Assembly (NCBI GenBank): GCA_017541105.1
Contig: JAFXZS010000019.1
Span: 101,985 to 165,984 of the forward strand
Reading direction: 5' to 3'
Source: Clostridia bacterium
GTDB lineage: Bacteria; Bacillota; Clostridia; Christensenellales; Aristaeellaceae
DNA length: 64,000 bases
Shown here: positions 63,122-64,000 of the stretch, piece by piece
Numbering within the stretch: position 1 is the stretch's first letter
Layout: the number at the start of each line of letters is the position of its first letter
Notes under the pieces: generated by a model
Seen by the model: the letters and a program-made list of their open reading frames with translations, nothing else
What the model was told of the DNA's origin: nothing
Database searches by the model: none
Program-made: the position numbers and the translations under genes

Positions 63122-64000
63122 CGTGTTTTCTCCCTTAAAAGTAAATGCAACTGTTCCGTCAGTGGACACCACTGCTTTCAACACCAGGAGGTTCCACAAC
63201 TGATCATCCCATTGTTCCAGCACGAGGGGCTGCTTGAGCAAGCCTTCTGCGAATGCAGTGATTGATCTGCTCCGAGCAAGATGTTCTTTGCGCTCTGCCT
63301 GCAATTTGCATAGTCTTGCATCCGCTTTTTTGAAACGTTCATCGTATTCAGCCGCCTTCTTTGCGAAATCATCGCTGTCTCCTCCTGTGGCGGCGTGGTT
63401 GCGGATGAAGGCATTGTTCAATGTGACCACTTCATTAATCTCATTTTGCGTTGCGGTGATTTTTTCATCCAACAAAGTGGTGTCACCAAGGATGCCAGCC
63501 ATTACCCGGCAGTCGCTGACGATAGTCTCCCTGTCTTCCATGAGGATGGAATACGCTTTGAGGAAAAGCGCCTTGATCTGGTCCTCTGTCAGCGTTGGCG
63601 TACCGCACTTTGGGCCTTTCCCATATTTCCTGTTGCAGCGCCAGATGACCTTTCTGTATGGATCGTTTGAATGCCAGACCTTTTGCCCATAAAAACCGCC
63701 GCAGTCTCCACAGATAATTCGGGAGGAGAAAATGCTGCCACCGCTGTAACCGCGTCCGATTGCTTTCCGGCGTTCCAATTCGGCCTGCACCTCCTCAAAT
63801 TCTTTCGGTGGGATAATCGCTTCATGGTTACCCTCAACGTAATACTGGGGCACCTCGCCCTCGTTAACTTTTGTTTTCTTCGTCAGGAAGTCAACTGTGA
63901 AGGTCTTCTGGAGCAGGGCGTCACCTTTGTATTTTTCGTTGGTCAGAATGCTCAGAACAGTCGACTCACACCATTTCTTCCTTTTCATTGGGGTGGGGAT
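63101..64000 (-). CDS. Large serine recombinase (C-terminal part, runs off the window)
   Basis: At least 299 codons; the frame stays open to the window edge (IPTP before KRKKW), so the catalytic N-terminal resolvase domain lies outside. Visible are the recombinase domain (CESTVLSILTNEKYKGDALL; YYVEGNHEAIIPPKEFEEVQ), the zinc ribbon (RIICGDCGGF, then WRCNRKYGKGPKCG) and a coiled-coil region with basic residues (LCKLQAERKEHLARSRSI). These enzymes catalyse integration and excision of phages and conjugative or mobilisable elements. It ends inside its own terminator. Confidence 0.92.
   Translation of the reverse strand: MPTPMKRKKWCESTVLSILTNEKYKGDALLQKTFTVDFLTKKTKVNEGEVPQYYVEGNHEAIIPPKEFEEVQAELERRKAIGRGYSGGSIFSSRIICGDCGGFYGQKVWHSNDPYRKVIWRCNRKYGKGPKCGTPTLTEDQIKALFLKAYSILMEDRETIVSDCRVMAGILGDTTLLDEKITATQNEINEVVTLNNAFIRNHAATGGDSDDFAKKAAEYDERFKKADARLCKLQAERKEHLARSRSITAFAEGLLKQPLVLEQWDDQLWNLLVLKAVVSTDGTVAFTFKGENTITVRVE

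Larger units (their letters stand above)
62720..64000. mobile_element. Edge of an integrated element carrying a large serine recombinase
   Basis: From just after the tRNA, the sequence becomes more AT-rich than the rest of the window and holds stacked hairpins, the 21-bp-period repeat array and a serine recombinase. The other end, the att sites and the cargo are outside the window. The left boundary is approximate; no duplicated tRNA end is visible here. Confidence 0.5.

Overview
The window is GC-rich, densely coded bacterial chromosome with strong Shine-Dalgarno sites (GGAGG or AGGAG) and occasional TTG/GTG starts. Gene content points to an anaerobic Clostridia-type Firmicute: a glycyl radical enzyme with its activase, butyrate kinase, LplB/YtcP-type sugar permeases with large solute-binding proteins, AraC regulators carrying extracellular sensor domains, MutS-like ATPase and M32 peptidase. 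A gut or rumen Christensenellales/Aristaeella-like organism would fit, but that is inference from gene families; no rRNA marker is present.

Layout. 1-3300: small independent genes (a protein tail, an HD hydrolase, a 59-residue membrane protein, a GNAT acetyltransferase, an HTH regulator fused to a desulfoferrodoxin-like module, an AadA-like nucleotidyltransferase). 3380-9541: sugar ABC transporter operon on the minus strand (permease, permease, binding protein) divergent from a membrane-anchored AraC regulator. 9565-20551: MgtC-like protein, Nif3-like protein, a heterodimeric ABC exporter pair, a DUF3592-like membrane protein, a GGDEF remnant, butyrate kinase, a phosphoglycerate dehydrogenase-like enzyme, a 59-residue peptide gene and a secreted leucine-rich-repeat/Ig-like protein. 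20623-24702: glycyl radical enzyme plus activase, divergent from an AraC regulator.

24834-46940 is a carbohydrate-utilisation locus. A plus-strand operon (two permeases, a binding protein, a small NifU-like protein, two GH38 enzymes) converges with a minus-strand operon (six-hairpin glycosidase-like protein, sugar isomerase/epimerase, Gfo/Idh/MocA oxidoreductase, a third GH38, a GH106-like enzyme). A GH27 alpha-galactosidase-like gene and a sialate O-acetylesterase-like gene flank it divergently. The likely picture is import of mannose-rich oligosaccharides, intracellular trimming by several alpha-mannosidases and accessory glycosidases, and conversion of the released sugars.

47112-60983 is a plus-strand series: a secreted protein of unknown function, a MutS-like ATPase, a MacB-like ABC transporter, ileS, a GH4-like protein that has lost its metal ligands, an RNA methyltransferase, a pseudouridine synthase, tgt and a DUF4867 protein. 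A convergent M32 carboxypeptidase follows, then tRNA-Ala(GGC). After the tRNA, base composition changes: stacked terminator hairpins, a striking 21-bp-period repeat array, and the 3' part of a large serine recombinase that runs off the window, marking the edge of an integrated element.
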